The notes under the pieces are model-generated. The model saw nothing but the letters and a program-made list of their open reading frames with translations, had not been told where the DNA came from and ran no database searches. Source: Polydactylus sextarius (Eukaryota > Chordata > Actinopteri > Polynemidae). Taken from it: 64,000 nucleotides of DNA. Within the stretch, counting starts at the first letter, position 1, and the number at the start of each line of letters is the position of its first letter. The DNA lies in contig CM028912.1 of NCBI GenBank assembly GCA_016801845.1, forward strand, positions 23,711,501 through 23,775,500, written 5' to 3'. The translations under genes were made by a program, and so were the position numbers. Positions 27,701 through 40,500 of this stretch are shown one piece after another.

Positions 27701-30700
27701 ACATATACAAACATAAACATATATAAAGAAGAAGAAGACAACAGAAATCTCAGACTGCGATGTATTTAACGGCCACATAAACCACCACCGTCTACAGAGC
27801 TGCCTCTTGTTATCTCCTTAGAATGAACGCTGTGACCTCCTTCACTGTCGCCATGTTTGTTATTGTTTGAAACTTACTTTGGAACTCTGCACTCAGCTCT
27901 GCCCTCTAGTGAATTTGTTTTTAACAGCCCATGTGTATTTTATGACAACATAAAATACACATGGGGAGTATAAAAGCCCTGACACTTGAAACAGATGGAG
28001 TATAAATGGGCCTCAAGTCACGCCCCTTTCTGGTTGTCCCCACTGGGCCCTCGGATCGAAAAAAAATGAATGATAGTCGGAGAGCTAAAAATTATTTTCT
28101 GGACCACTTTGACCTCTAGTCTCAATCGCACATATCTTGTATCTTAATTTAAATGATAACTACCATACTAACCCGAATATAAGACGACTTTGAATATAAG
28201 ACCATCCTCTTTATCATGACTCGTTTTTGGAAAAACTAGTGAGCGAGCACATGACCTGTAGTAACAAGCATGCATCATCTATTCTAGGAAGAGATTTTTT
28301 GTTTTGTTTTGATCAGAATTTGTTGGGGATTTTTGCCTTTAATGATACAGACAGTGTAGAGAGACGGGAATGGAGGCGAACACAAGCAGGGAAGTTTGTC
28401 CAGATGGGGATTCGAACTCATGAACAGCTGCACAGCATATACACCGCTACTCAGGCGGCCACTAGGAGCGGTGTTTAACATGCGTGAGAGCATTAGCATT
28501 AGCATTACGGCTACCGACTAAGGCTGTAATGCCCAGTCGACTGGTCAATTTATTGGTCGATACGTTCTGGTTTGACCAACATTCTGAGTGGTCGATGATT
28601 TTTTTGCGAGTGTCACCGCAGAATGCACCGCAGACCAAGGGCCAGTGGTTAGAAAACAAACTCTTGTGCTGATTGGAGCAGCCCAGTGTCAATTGGGCCG
28701 ATGATCTACAGGTCAGACCAGGTTATGGGCCGGTCAGACCAATATATAAATAAAAAAAAAAGTGTCAAGACTGTCGGGGCTACAGACGGCTTACAACCGT
28801 AGACCGGGCGGCCGTTCTGAACTTTTCCGCAACACACAGATTGTCAGTCTGCCCCTGAACACGCATATCACCTAAAAAAGGGTAAGATAACTTGTCTGTT
28901 TTTAGTCCACATGATGCAAAACGCCGTCAGAGGCGGCAGACTCGAGTGTGTAATTAATCCCACCTGCGCGCAATTAGTCGATTTTTAGTTGAAATTTCAG
29001 GTCTTCAGTTGACCAAGAATTTCTTTGGTTGATTACAGCCCTACTATCAAGTGTCGTAATGCGCGGAAGACAATTATTACCATCCTAATTTTGAAACTCC
29101 GGCGTGCCACAGTTTCTTCCATGTCTAAGAAACACTGTCTCCTCTGCTGTTTGTCAACTTGCTCAACGTTTGAGTCACTGTTTTCTAGTCGAGTCTCTGT
29201 AACGTGGTCACATCTCTCCAGGTCACTGGTGTGTGTGTGTGAAAGAGAAAAAGAAGCTCAGACTCCTTTGGGGAGAAGACGTTTGACACCACCTGTTGGT
29301 CTCTGGACCCTAAATATAAGACTGATTTTTTCAGATTTTTTTCTTGGGTAAAAAAAATACCATCTTATATTTGGATCAATACACTATTAGTGTGAGTCCA
29401 GACTATGTTTATGGTGTAACTGTTGATTTATATGCCTCTGAAAATATGTAACTGGTTAGTACAAACCAAATAGTCATGTAGGTGACGTCATATCAGAATT
29501 TCTCCTCGACAATTTCTCCCCTGGTGTAGTTGCCACTTTCCCCTTTTGAGATTTATAGTGGTTTTTTCCACATTTAATACTTCTTCCTTTGTCCTGGAAG
29601 AAGAAGGTAAAGCTCCCCAAGGTCACAGCTGTTCTGTCAGAGTTTGATGGTGAATTTAGCGAGACATGCATCATAGTCCACTACATGGTCTCACACAAAA
29701 CCTAAAGCAACGTCACAAAACAGTGTTCTCTCCGTGTCAAAAATGATCTTTAAAATTCACAAACATCATATGTGAAAACCATGACACATTTCAACCATAA
29801 AATCATTTTTATCTCTCCATTGACTCTCGTTCATAATTTTTATGAACAGAGGACTCATGGACCAGAAGTAGATGGACGTGTCTTAGGCTCCCGATGATGT
29901 GTAGCTGTTTGCTGGTTTAAGTCCCGAGCCTGAGTTCAGACCAACGTCCAATGTTTTTGGTGCTTTCTCTTATATTTGCATTTAAATTATGCCCCTGGAA
30001 AAGGGAGGGATGTAAAAAAATACATATTAAAGTAGAGAGGCAGAGAAGCTGTGGTGTGTAACAGGCACAAAGAACAGGAGACGGAGCAGAGGAGGAGCTG
30101 CAGCAGGAGTAGGGGGTGGACTGAGGAGTAATCCAGAGAGGCTTGTATCTTGATGATGCAACAGAAGGGTGTCGGGGCTATGAAGCTGGCACTGAACCAC
30201 TAGCACCAGGTAGCCCCCAAATCACCCTAGCCTCGCCTGGCTTGACGGTGGGAAGGTGGCTACTGAGACCTGACCCTGGATCAAAGGCTGAGCATGGATG
30301 GATGTTTCTTTAACCTGTGAACTCTCTTTGTAAAAGATTTTTTAAAAAACGTCATTAAACAGTTTTTTTGCAGACTGATGAGAAGCAGCTGTGTTACTCT
30401 AAATTCTTGCTATATTTCTACGTTTTGTGAAGTTATTGTGCATCTTGTTGCCATTGTGATGTGTTTCTGGCTTTGAGGAAACATTTTTCCATCAGCTTGG
30501 CAGATCTGAGTTTGAATCTCAAACATTAGACGCCTGCCACCCAGAGCTTGGCCAACCTTTAAAAACCACTAAAAACAGTCACGGTGGTCTTATCTCAGGG
30601 GCTCTCCAGTGCTGGAATCAAGTTTGCTAAAGTTCAACAAATATTAAATCAAAAACAACATCCCTCCCTTTGTCAGGGCTGCTGTCTAGTCTGTCTGATC

Positions 30701-33700
30701 CAGGCCATCCTGCCGCTGTGGCATTAGGCTGCTCGGCCCCGTCGAAGCCCATGAGTCGGTGCACAAGAGAGCACAGCAATAAATCCAGACAGGCTGGATG
30801 AAATGACGCACACGGGTGAAGCTGGGTGAATCATTCAGAAAACAGTCGTTCATCACCCTGACGTGGGGAGCTCCTGTTCATCAAAGCCCCAGCGCCAAGT
30901 TGGAAGAGAGTCAGCAAGAAACACTTTTATTTGTGCTCCTCTTTTATTGATTCCAAAACTGAGACCGAAGGTGGATTAGTGAAATATCAGGGGATTCTGA
31001 TGATGAGGAGGAAGGAAGCTGTAACTCTGACTGGTTGTCACCGCGTCCCCCTCAGCACTGCAGCAGACAGACAGATGAGCTCCAGAGGTTTGTGGTCGTC
31101 ACTGATCTGTGTGTCACCAACTTATTTCAGACCTCTGGGGACTGGAGGTCGCTGCTCGGTCACACTGAAGGCTCAGTATATTTTTGGGGCTTGGGATGGG
31201 TGTGGTAGCATATACACAGGACTCTGTGGTCTGAGTGCACCTCCCCATCTTGTGTTTATAAGAGTTGTTCCATCTCTGTGTTTGATTGCAAATCAGACAC
31301 TAACCACACTTGACTTTCTCCATAACACTGAATAAAACTAACTGCAGTGTCTAAAACAGCCCTGAAGAGCACATCCCTCCTCTGTGAGACTCAGAGTGAA
31401 GGTAGGATCATCACAAAACACAAATTACAACTTCAACATAAATGATAGTTTGGTCTAGATTACATAAGTGAACAAAGGTTTTCTGTCCAACTCCATTCTG
31501 GTTGAAGCTTTCAGACTGAAAGAATCACTCAGCCTAAATTTAAGATAAACACTTCTATCTAACACTCACCTTCTGGCAGGACGCAGAGGAGGTTTCGACG
31601 TACGTTCAGTTCTCGCAGAGCTTTGAGTCGTCCAATGTGACGAGGGAGTGCCGTGATTTCGTTGCAGCTGATGTCCTACAGAGGGCGAAACAACGTGACT
31701 CATCTTCACTGCTACAACTTCAGGTAGAATTTCATAACTTGGAAAATCTTTAAATTGAGAAACAACTGATTGAATCCCCAAGGAAATGTGTTTTCGGTAA
31801 ATGACAACTCCAGGTAATGCATTGCATTCATTTTAGAAAAAAATGCAGGACATTTGTAAAAAGCTACACAATCAAATCTGAGAGAAAGAAAATGCGACAC
31901 AGAACAAGATAAATGTGAAGAGAAGATGAGAAAACCAGAAGCTTGTATCTGAACAAGGGGCTGCTTCTGTCACATGTCGTGGTCCAGGTATAAAAAGTCT
32001 GTCATGGACCAGAAAGCTGAATTCCGTTGCAGACTGATCTTCAAACCGGCACAGAAACCACTCACCATCTACACAAGAATCAGTCATACAGTACAGAAAG
32101 AGGCTGCTGACAAGAGCCTCAGAAATACAGAGAGATTCACAGAACGAACCAAAGACTCAGGCAAGACACTCACAAAGACGGAGGAGATAACAGCTGCTGC
32201 AACTTACACCTGCAGAGACAGCGCTGAGTTGGTATGAATCTGGCAACATAATACACCATCATCTGCATAGAATCTGAGTAAAATAAGCTACTTTTATGTC
32301 TTATTGACCTCCATCGTTTTGTTCTGTCCTGCAGTGACTGAAATGAGTCAACACGGCTCTGTACGCCGCGGCAGCTGCTCTGACCGTTGCCTACAGCCAC
32401 TGGCCATAACGTTCCTAGTAAGCTTGCTTTGGTACCATTGACAATGCACCTTTATGCTACTTCCTGTGTCACTTACAACACCCTTATCATTCAGGTATAT
32501 CATTACCCTTGTTTGTAAACTATAAGTGCTTCGTGACTTGGTGATTAATGACTTACACTTGATGCTGGGTTCAGAACATGTGCTGTATATGTGGAGTATC
32601 GTGCATATGAAACGACCCCGCATTAAGCAGGGAATCCTTATTGCACTGGTTGATAATGGTGACTTATTTACATCTGCCTTTGCAATCGAAACATCACAAA
32701 ACAAAACAGAACTCTATACACACACATGCAGTGATGAAGAATCTGTGCAGAGTCTTACCAGCTCCATGAGGCTGTGCAGCTGTCTGATGGTCTCTGGCAG
32801 ACTCACCAGCTTGTTGTTGCTGGCATTGAGGACTCTCAGAGGTAAACCACAGAGGCAGGCCGGCAGAGAGCCCAGTTGGTTACGACTGTGATGCAAAAAA
32901 CGCAAATACAAAACATTAGCCACTCATCATCATAAATCAAGAGATTTTATTCACACAGGAAATGAAGCTTAAAGTGTTTTATGTTCGACAAAAACACAAA
33001 AAATATCCACTGTGCATTTCAAAGCCAGAACCAGTTCAGTCTCTTCAGATGTCAGACATCGGCCAAGGACAGACATTTTCAGTATCTGTCTATGGAAAAA
33101 ATACTGAACGTTCTGATGGTTCTTCCATCAATGTGTGAATGGGTGTAAGTGGCTGCACATGAATGTGAATGAAATTCATCAGATGTGTAGATGCACTGAG
33201 TGACTGTATGAGTGAATGGATGCATCGGTCAAAAGGAACGCGTCTGTATCAACATGCATTTAAAGATATTACATCTCGACGCTTGTCGCAACACAAACTC
33301 ATCTGATCTGCTGAATGTCAACGCTGAAATGTGAATAAAACAGCGACTCTGTTTTTTAGTTTTTGTTTATTTTAATTAACAAATTAAATATCAGTTGTAG
33401 CACAAAACTCCCAATAGATGGCAGAAAAAGACCGGGTGCAACAGTGATACAGCCACTAGCCATTAACACCAGCGTAGCAGTCCTACTGAATCCCCGACTG
33501 GTTACTAGAGCTGGACCATACAGCACAAAAATGTGATAATGATATATTTTCCCAATATTGACTGATATTCTTATCATGATATAAAGATGATACATTATGA
33601 TGAACTGGTTCGTACATGAGGGTTAGCTATTTTTCCTTTAAAGGTGACAGAGAATGGCTGAACATGGTTTTGATCCTTGTTCTGTGATGTGACATATACA

Positions 33701-35394
33701 CAATAAAATGTTGGTTAGATGTGTAATGTCTCAGAAGCTTCATAAAAACCTTTCAGAAAGATATTTTAAGGTGGGGGTTTTAAACGCGTGGTTTTGCACC
33801 TATTTGTCATCTTTTCAGTCTTAACTGGCAACCTCATTATGAAATGCAAGTACTTGACACTGATTGGCTCCTTCACTGTCACTTCAGAACACGGACAGAC
33901 CGATCTTTTAACAGCTAATTGCCTTTGAAGGAGAGTGGGGGTGCAGTGAGATATATTTTATCTCACAAACAACTGCTTTTGAAATTGACCCATTTTCTAA
34001 TGAACATTTCTAAAAGAGGAATTTCTGTGAAAAGGAGATGTTCAGAATTTCTAGCACTTTTCACATGTTCCTGAATATGGGTGGACGACTGTCTGCAGCA
34101 GCTGGTGCAGCAGGTTCAACACTTGCTCTGCTGCATGCGTATTTAGCGGAGCAGCAGTGAAAAAGGTCCACCCTCAAACAGTTCCCCGCTGCATCATGTT
34201 TCAGGTTGTTTAGGATATTTAAACCAGTATGGTGGTATAAGAAACATTTATATCACCAGAAGAAAAAAAATAAAAACTGGTTTTCAGTATGAACTGGTAT
34301 ACCGCCCAGATGGAACACACTTTGTTCTATTTGCCCTCCTCCTGCTGCCAGGCAGCAGGTTTAAATCACATCTTTAAAGAATATCGACTGATTACTACTA
34401 TGGTCAAAATCCCCAAATATATCAAGATATTATTTTGTACCCATATAGCTCAATCCTGCCATGAAGCATGACTGGAAACCATCCATAAACACTGTTTGTT
34501 GTAGGGCCGACATTAGCTGACTGGCTCTGGCTATGCATCTTCTGTGGTTTTCTAGGATGCCAAACCTGGCGTACAGCGAGTAATCATGAATCTTGCTGCA
34601 TTTCTTGTCGATTAACGCTCACATTTGTCACTAAGACATGTAAATGAAAGCAATCCATTGCCATTCGTTTGCAACACAGTGGGTGGATACTTTCTGTTTC
34701 AACCAACTGCCACTGCTTTGTCGTGACGTATTTTGTGGGCTGGAACGCAGCTAGGTATGAATGTATTAGCGGCATTCCAGGAAAACATGAGTGATAACGA
34801 GCGTTGTTTGGAATCGTTGCTATGACAGAACATATATCTTCGCTTATATCCATCTTGTCGGCTTTGTTTTGTGCTGCTCGAATTACGCTGGAAACTCAAG
34901 CTTGAACTCTTGAGTTCAACGCCATCGCTTTCAACCCTCCCTCCGTTCGCTGATCGGCCCAAACAGTTTTGAGTCGGTGTGAACCGAATCCTACTAAGAG
35001 CTCCCTGACCAAGGGTTGAAGCTCAATGAGAAATTGAGTGGAATCACTAGGTGGCGCCAGCCTGGCTAGAGTGGTGGGGCTTGCAACAGAAAATGTGTAA
35101 ACAGTTCAATACATACAGCAGGTGGTGTCTCCTATTTTTGAGAAATAAATCACCACAGAAATCATAGTGCGTGTTGTTCCTGTAGAAGTGAAAAATGTGC
35201 TCAAAGTTGATTTAAACTAAAGTGAAACAGAAATGATGCTGCTTACTTCTGCTCAGATTTGTGTAGTTCAGACTGAGGATTTCATCACTCGTAGAGTACA
35301 CACAGTTCACAGAGAGGATCATACACTCTGCTGAGCCTCTCAAGTTTTTCCAATTTGAAAAAGATTTAAGTGTAGCATTACTTTTTCCATTGTC

Positions 35395-35426
<32 letters not shown>

Positions 35427-36351
35427 CAGCTGGATAAGCTCACTTGTGTTTTCCTGAGTGTTATTTTCAGAGCTGAGTCAGAGGGAGTATCACAGTCTTG
35501 TGGTAAAAAAAAAAAAATGTGTGTGTGTGTTGTGTGTAATACGTGTGCTTGTGTGTTTTCCTGGTCAGAGATTAAAGACACTGTTTGCTTCAGATTTATT
35601 TATACACCCAAAAGACTCATTTCAGGCTCAAGCCGAGAAAAAAAAAATTTTTAAGGACTGAAATCACGGATTTTTTCACAGAAGAAGAACAAACAGAAGA
35701 ATGACAGATGGTGTCAGATCTGATTCTGTGCAGGTTAAATTTACTCTCTTGCCTCACATGATGCTTCACGCTGCACAGAAACATGTCGTCACTGTGATTC
35801 TCCTTGACACTTATTTGACTGACAGCAGATGGTTGTAACACATCTGAGATCTGACACATCTCTTCGTAGTTATAGTTCTATAGTTCTCTTCAAAGTTAAG
35901 ACTTTACTCAAAGCAGATATGTCTGTCTCAGAGGAAGCGTGAGGTTTACATGCAGCTGAGACGATGAGTCAACAGGAAAAAGATGTGACTTTAGCAAAGA
36001 AGACACACATCAGACCTTCATTTGAAACACTCAAGCAATTTTAACCTTGACCCTAAACCTGACCAAAACCTGACCAAGACCAGGGTCAGGACTACGACCA
36101 GGAAAAAGACCAGGATCAAGGTCAGGGCCAGGTTAGGGTCAGGGTCAGGGTCAAGAGCAGACCCAGCAGGTGTCAGCCGGTAGTTAGAGGTTACAGGATC
36201 ATGAACCTGCAGATCTAACAGTGAGACGATGAGTCATCATGTCACAGTTCAATGATTATTCACACTGATGGACAGAAAATGAATTACTGCTGTTTTTTTT
36301 TATAGTAGATTAAACCTGAGGAACACATGGTGATGCTGTGATGGAACTCAT

Positions 36352-36422
<71 letters not shown>

Positions 36423-38091
36423 TCATGGTTCTCTGAGGATGAATTCTGCTATCCTGCTGACTTTGGTGATGGACTATGGTGCCTCCATGAGGCTGAGTTG
36501 CACTGACACATCATCTTTGTGACATGGAGAAAAGTTCAACGTCCCAGAGACATTCAAGCTGTTTAAGTTGAAAGAGTCTAAAAATAAAAACGCAGGGGAA
36601 GACACAGCATCCTTCCTGTTTGTTCTGACAGGAAGGTGAGTGTGTGCGCACGGCTTGTGTGTGTGTGAGTGTGAGTGGTGTATGTGTGTTGTCGTGCTTC
36701 ATGCATCTGCATTGTTGTTCTAATTAATCCTAATTTAATTAATCATTCATTAAATTACTAATTTACCCCGTGACAGCTCTGCATCTGGAAACATGCTGTG
36801 TGTGTGTGTGTGTGTGTGATGGGTAAATGAGTGTTTACTCATACAGAGCTGCGTAGTCAGCGCGTCTATCACTAATTCAGTGTCACATGAAGAGAAAATA
36901 GTTTAAAAATCAAAACAATCAAAAAACATCAGACACATCTTTGAAACTTGTTCATATTTTGGAGTTATCAAGCATTTTCATAACATTTCACTTATCCTTA
37001 CAATTATTTTTACATTTTTCGACAGGAAACAGGAAGGAGAGTGGGGGAAAGACACGCAGGAAGTTTCCAGACATTTCATATCAGTTTTTGAGGTAAGCAG
37101 TGTTTTGTCTGAGTCCAATCAAGTCTGTGTCACTATGTGCTTTTATTCAAATTGATGTTTCAAATACCACAACAGAAAAAGAAATTCTAAATCTGCGTTG
37201 ATCGAACAGGGTGTGAGCTCCTGTTTGTCACTGTGACTCAGGTGAACTGACCAAAACATCACATCACAATCTGTTTTCAGTCTCTATCTGAAGTAGTGGT
37301 CACATGATCAGTTATACATATGTTGCCATAGAGACGAAGTCACTTCAACTCAAGGCTAAAGGCCCAACGCACAAATCTTTACGTCCTGTTTTCATCTGAT
37401 TTCATTCTGAAGATCCTGAGAGGCAGTTACAATCATCATCTTTCCTTCATTTTACAGTTCTTTTGGATGTGGTACAGCATTTTAATTTAAAAGTCCAGCA
37501 GCTGTTCTCCAGCTAGCCGCGGCTCATCCTGTCTCAACTGCAGCTCCATGTGTCATCCTGCAGGTGGAGACAGTCGATGTGGTTCTGATCAGGTGGAGAA
37601 CTGGGACCAAGATCACTGAGACTGCAGACCAGAACCAGGACTCCAATCTCCAGCTGCAGTTAGTAGGCTAGCTGTTTAACAGCTAACAACAGGCAGGTTA
37701 ACAGAGACTGAACATTTTATTCTGCTGTCAACATATAAAGTTTATTAATAAATGATGTGGGATCAGATCAGACTCACTGAGACCTGATCGGGTTTTAGGA
37801 GCAGTAATGGATTCTCTGATACCAGGACCAGAATCAGAACAGACTAATAAACATCAGTGAATCATTACAGGAATAAAGAACCATCACATAAAAGAAAATG
37901 GTTGTCTTCCAGGCCCAGAGACAGCAGGCACCTTGACCTTTAAACACAACGTGACAGAGTAGTGTGTGTGTGTGTGTGTGTGTGTGAGTGTGTGGGAAGG
38001 TCAGCACCAAAGGTGTGTGTGCATTTGAGTTAACTAACTGAATACCAGCTGTGTGTGCTAACACAGGTCACCCTGCAGCATCAGCAGGACA

Positions 38092-38142
<51 letters not shown>

Positions 38143-40428
38143 CAGTAACTCACACAGCAGCTCTGATGGATAGAAAAAGTGGAGGATCTGTGACTGCAAT
38201 TTAACACAAAACACAGTTTTATTTTTGCTTCCTCGCACTGACTGAGCCTGTTCTGAGTGAGTGACACACACACACACACACACACACACACAGCTCTCAT
38301 CTTTAGCTGTAATATATGAAAATGTATTTGATGTGCAATAACTGTGATATAACACTGGCGAAGCATATGGGGTACCCATCGATCCGTCCATTTTCTATCC
38401 GGTACTTGGGGTCGGGGTCGTATCCCAGCTGCTTACAGGTGAAGGCAGGGTACACCCTGGACGGTCACCAGCTCATCACAGGGCCGCACATATACAAACA
38501 AACAACCATTCGCACTCACATCCACACCTACGGGCAATTCAACATGTTCAATTCACATGGCTCTCTTGTTTCAATTGCTTGCTTGTTTACAATTTCAAGG
38601 AAACAATCAAGCTGTAAAATCAAGCATCACTGAATGGTCCATTGTTCAGGAAGCTCTGATCCTGTTAGTAGATCAGGTTTAGGTGACTGGAGTGTGGTGA
38701 AATGTGCAGAGCAGCAACTGGAAAAGTCCTTCACACAACATCTGCATGAGTTTACACAGAGCCAAACAGAAAACAAATGCATGTGTACCTGAGGTTTAAG
38801 GAGGTGAGTGACTGCAGGCTGATGATGCTGTCTGGGATGGTCCTGATGCAGTTGTGATAGAGGTTTAGTGTTTCCAAGGCGACCAGCTGGCAAACCTCTG
38901 AAGGGACATCAGTCAGTCTGTTCTTTGACAGATCTGCAGAGAGAAGTGATGCAGAAAACATTCAGGACAGAAAAGACACAAGGCAAAAAGATGTTTGAGG
39001 AAACATTTTTAAGAAAAAATTGTTCCTCAAACAAACCTCAAGAGAGAGTTCAAAAACCTAGGCAGGGCGGAGTGACGCAAAAACATTAACACAATGTCAG
39101 TCGATCGTCAACATTTCCGTCATGTTGTGAAGACTGAGTTTTGCTCCTGTGTGAAAAACAGACTGAACATTTATAACTATTCAGAACCACTGTAAAGATA
39201 AACTCTAACCTGACTGAACTACAGCTGAACCTGCGCAACAGACACTTCTATTCCTGCGTCGTCAAGTATGTGATTCACTTCTGTATAAGCTGTCTAAGCA
39301 TGGACAATGCACTGCTTAACTCAAATCCACCCACCTAGTGTGGGTGAGCCCTCAGGTTTGCTGAGGCAGCAAACAAGCTCATCTTTTATTATTCACTTTG
39401 TTATATTCACTTTGAAGTGGCTGATCATTGCTGAGTGTCTGCTGCCGTCAGGAGAAAGAGAAAGTCAGAAAAGCATATGACTAAAGAATAAATCCTTTGT
39501 GAAGTTAATAATGTTCCATTTGTGTGAAAACAGCTTCAGGGTTTTAATCAGTCACTGACTATCACTGAAGAACCTAAATGAGGCAGAAAATAATACAAAC
39601 ACTCAGCAGCACAGTGTCAGGGAAATCAGTATCTGGCAGACGGGCTGAGGTCAGACGCTCAAGGCTGAGGCCCGGTGACATCACTTCCTGCTGGAGCTGA
39701 GGCTGCGCAACAACAACATCGACCAGAGTTTATCAGCAGCAGCCAAATAAGGCCAAGAAATGTCAGGGCCAATTATTCCACATTGTTCTGTCCAGGCTGA
39801 ACTCGAGACTCTAGAAAAACAAATTTTGTCTGGTTGACGCAGCGAGAGCAGATCTGAGAGTTCACTTCCTTCTGGGGGAAGCAGTCATGGAAAAGTGGTG
39901 AGTTGTTGTATCTTCATGTCCAGTGTTTGGTTTTAATGAGAAGGTGGATCACTTTTATCTGTGTGTCCAGAGCAGTTTGGAGGAGATAGTTAATAATAAG
40001 ATAATCCGCATATACCGGTAAAAGTAATGATCAAGTACTTTAACAGCACCTGGTTCTAAACCCTAACCTTAAATTTGTTTGATACAGGTCACATTTTTAT
40101 GAAATCGTCTGTTTATAGATGAAACTGGTCGTACCACGTTCTTTGGAGCCTGTTCAATAGGAACAACACGGTAAAATCAATTAGAAAGTTTTTCTTCTGA
40201 TGGAGCCAAGCTACGCTAACAACAGGCCAACCCATCGTGCCACTGATATTAACAGTATCAGTTTATATCAAACACATACTGAAGCTACCACTGTCAATTG
40301 CACATACAGCATTACATAATGGGTAGCACATTCACAGGAAGTGCTATTTAAAACAACATGAAACAAAAGAGCCAGCCAGTCCTGATCCCATCCTCCAAGC
40401 AAACAGCAGCAGTCTGACTCAACGCTGG

Positions 40429-40500
<72 letters not shown>

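Larger units (their letters stand above)
28171..29376. mobile_element. outer inverted-repeat element with ATATAAG termini, interrupted
   Basis: The left end ACCCGAATATAAGACG (28171-28186) matches the inverted right end ATCCAAATATAAGATG (29376-29361) at 13 of 16 positions. Extra ATATAAGAC copies sit just inside both ends (28192 and 29314 regions). No transposase was recognised, so I treat it as a non-autonomous DNA element. Its target duplication is not clear. Confidence 0.5.
25608..31569 (-). other. lrch1: lrch1 intron 4 (5962 bp)
   Basis: GT-AG intron. It holds a fragment related to the 52.7 kb hAT element (26722-26920), repeat A copy 1 (27063-27160) and a nested pair of inverted-repeat elements (28171-29376). 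The plus-strand frame at 30931-31335 is not considered a gene. Confidence 0.75.
32886..38788 (-). other. lrch1: lrch1 intron 2 (5903 bp)
   Basis: GT-AG intron. It contains TG, AT and AC microsatellites, a GGTCAG-type degenerate tract (36055-36160), the long repeat A copy (37577-37803) and a teleost interspersed-repeat fragment (38374-38545). Confidence 0.75.

Noticed and set aside
30160..30305. Possible LINE 3' end (GAGCATGGATGGATG tail)
   Set aside because: A similar tail occurs in some fish retroelements, but the upstream 150 bp could not be matched to any with confidence.
30931..31335. 134-codon open frame on the plus strand, intron 4
   Set aside because: No recognisable domain, no splice context, no composition change. 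It is consistent with a random open frame.
34510..35080. Possible further inverted-repeat element (GCCAAACCTGGCG near 34560 and GGCGCCAGCCTGGC near 35054)
   Set aside because: The candidate ends pair poorly and no target duplication could be found, so boundaries would be a guess.
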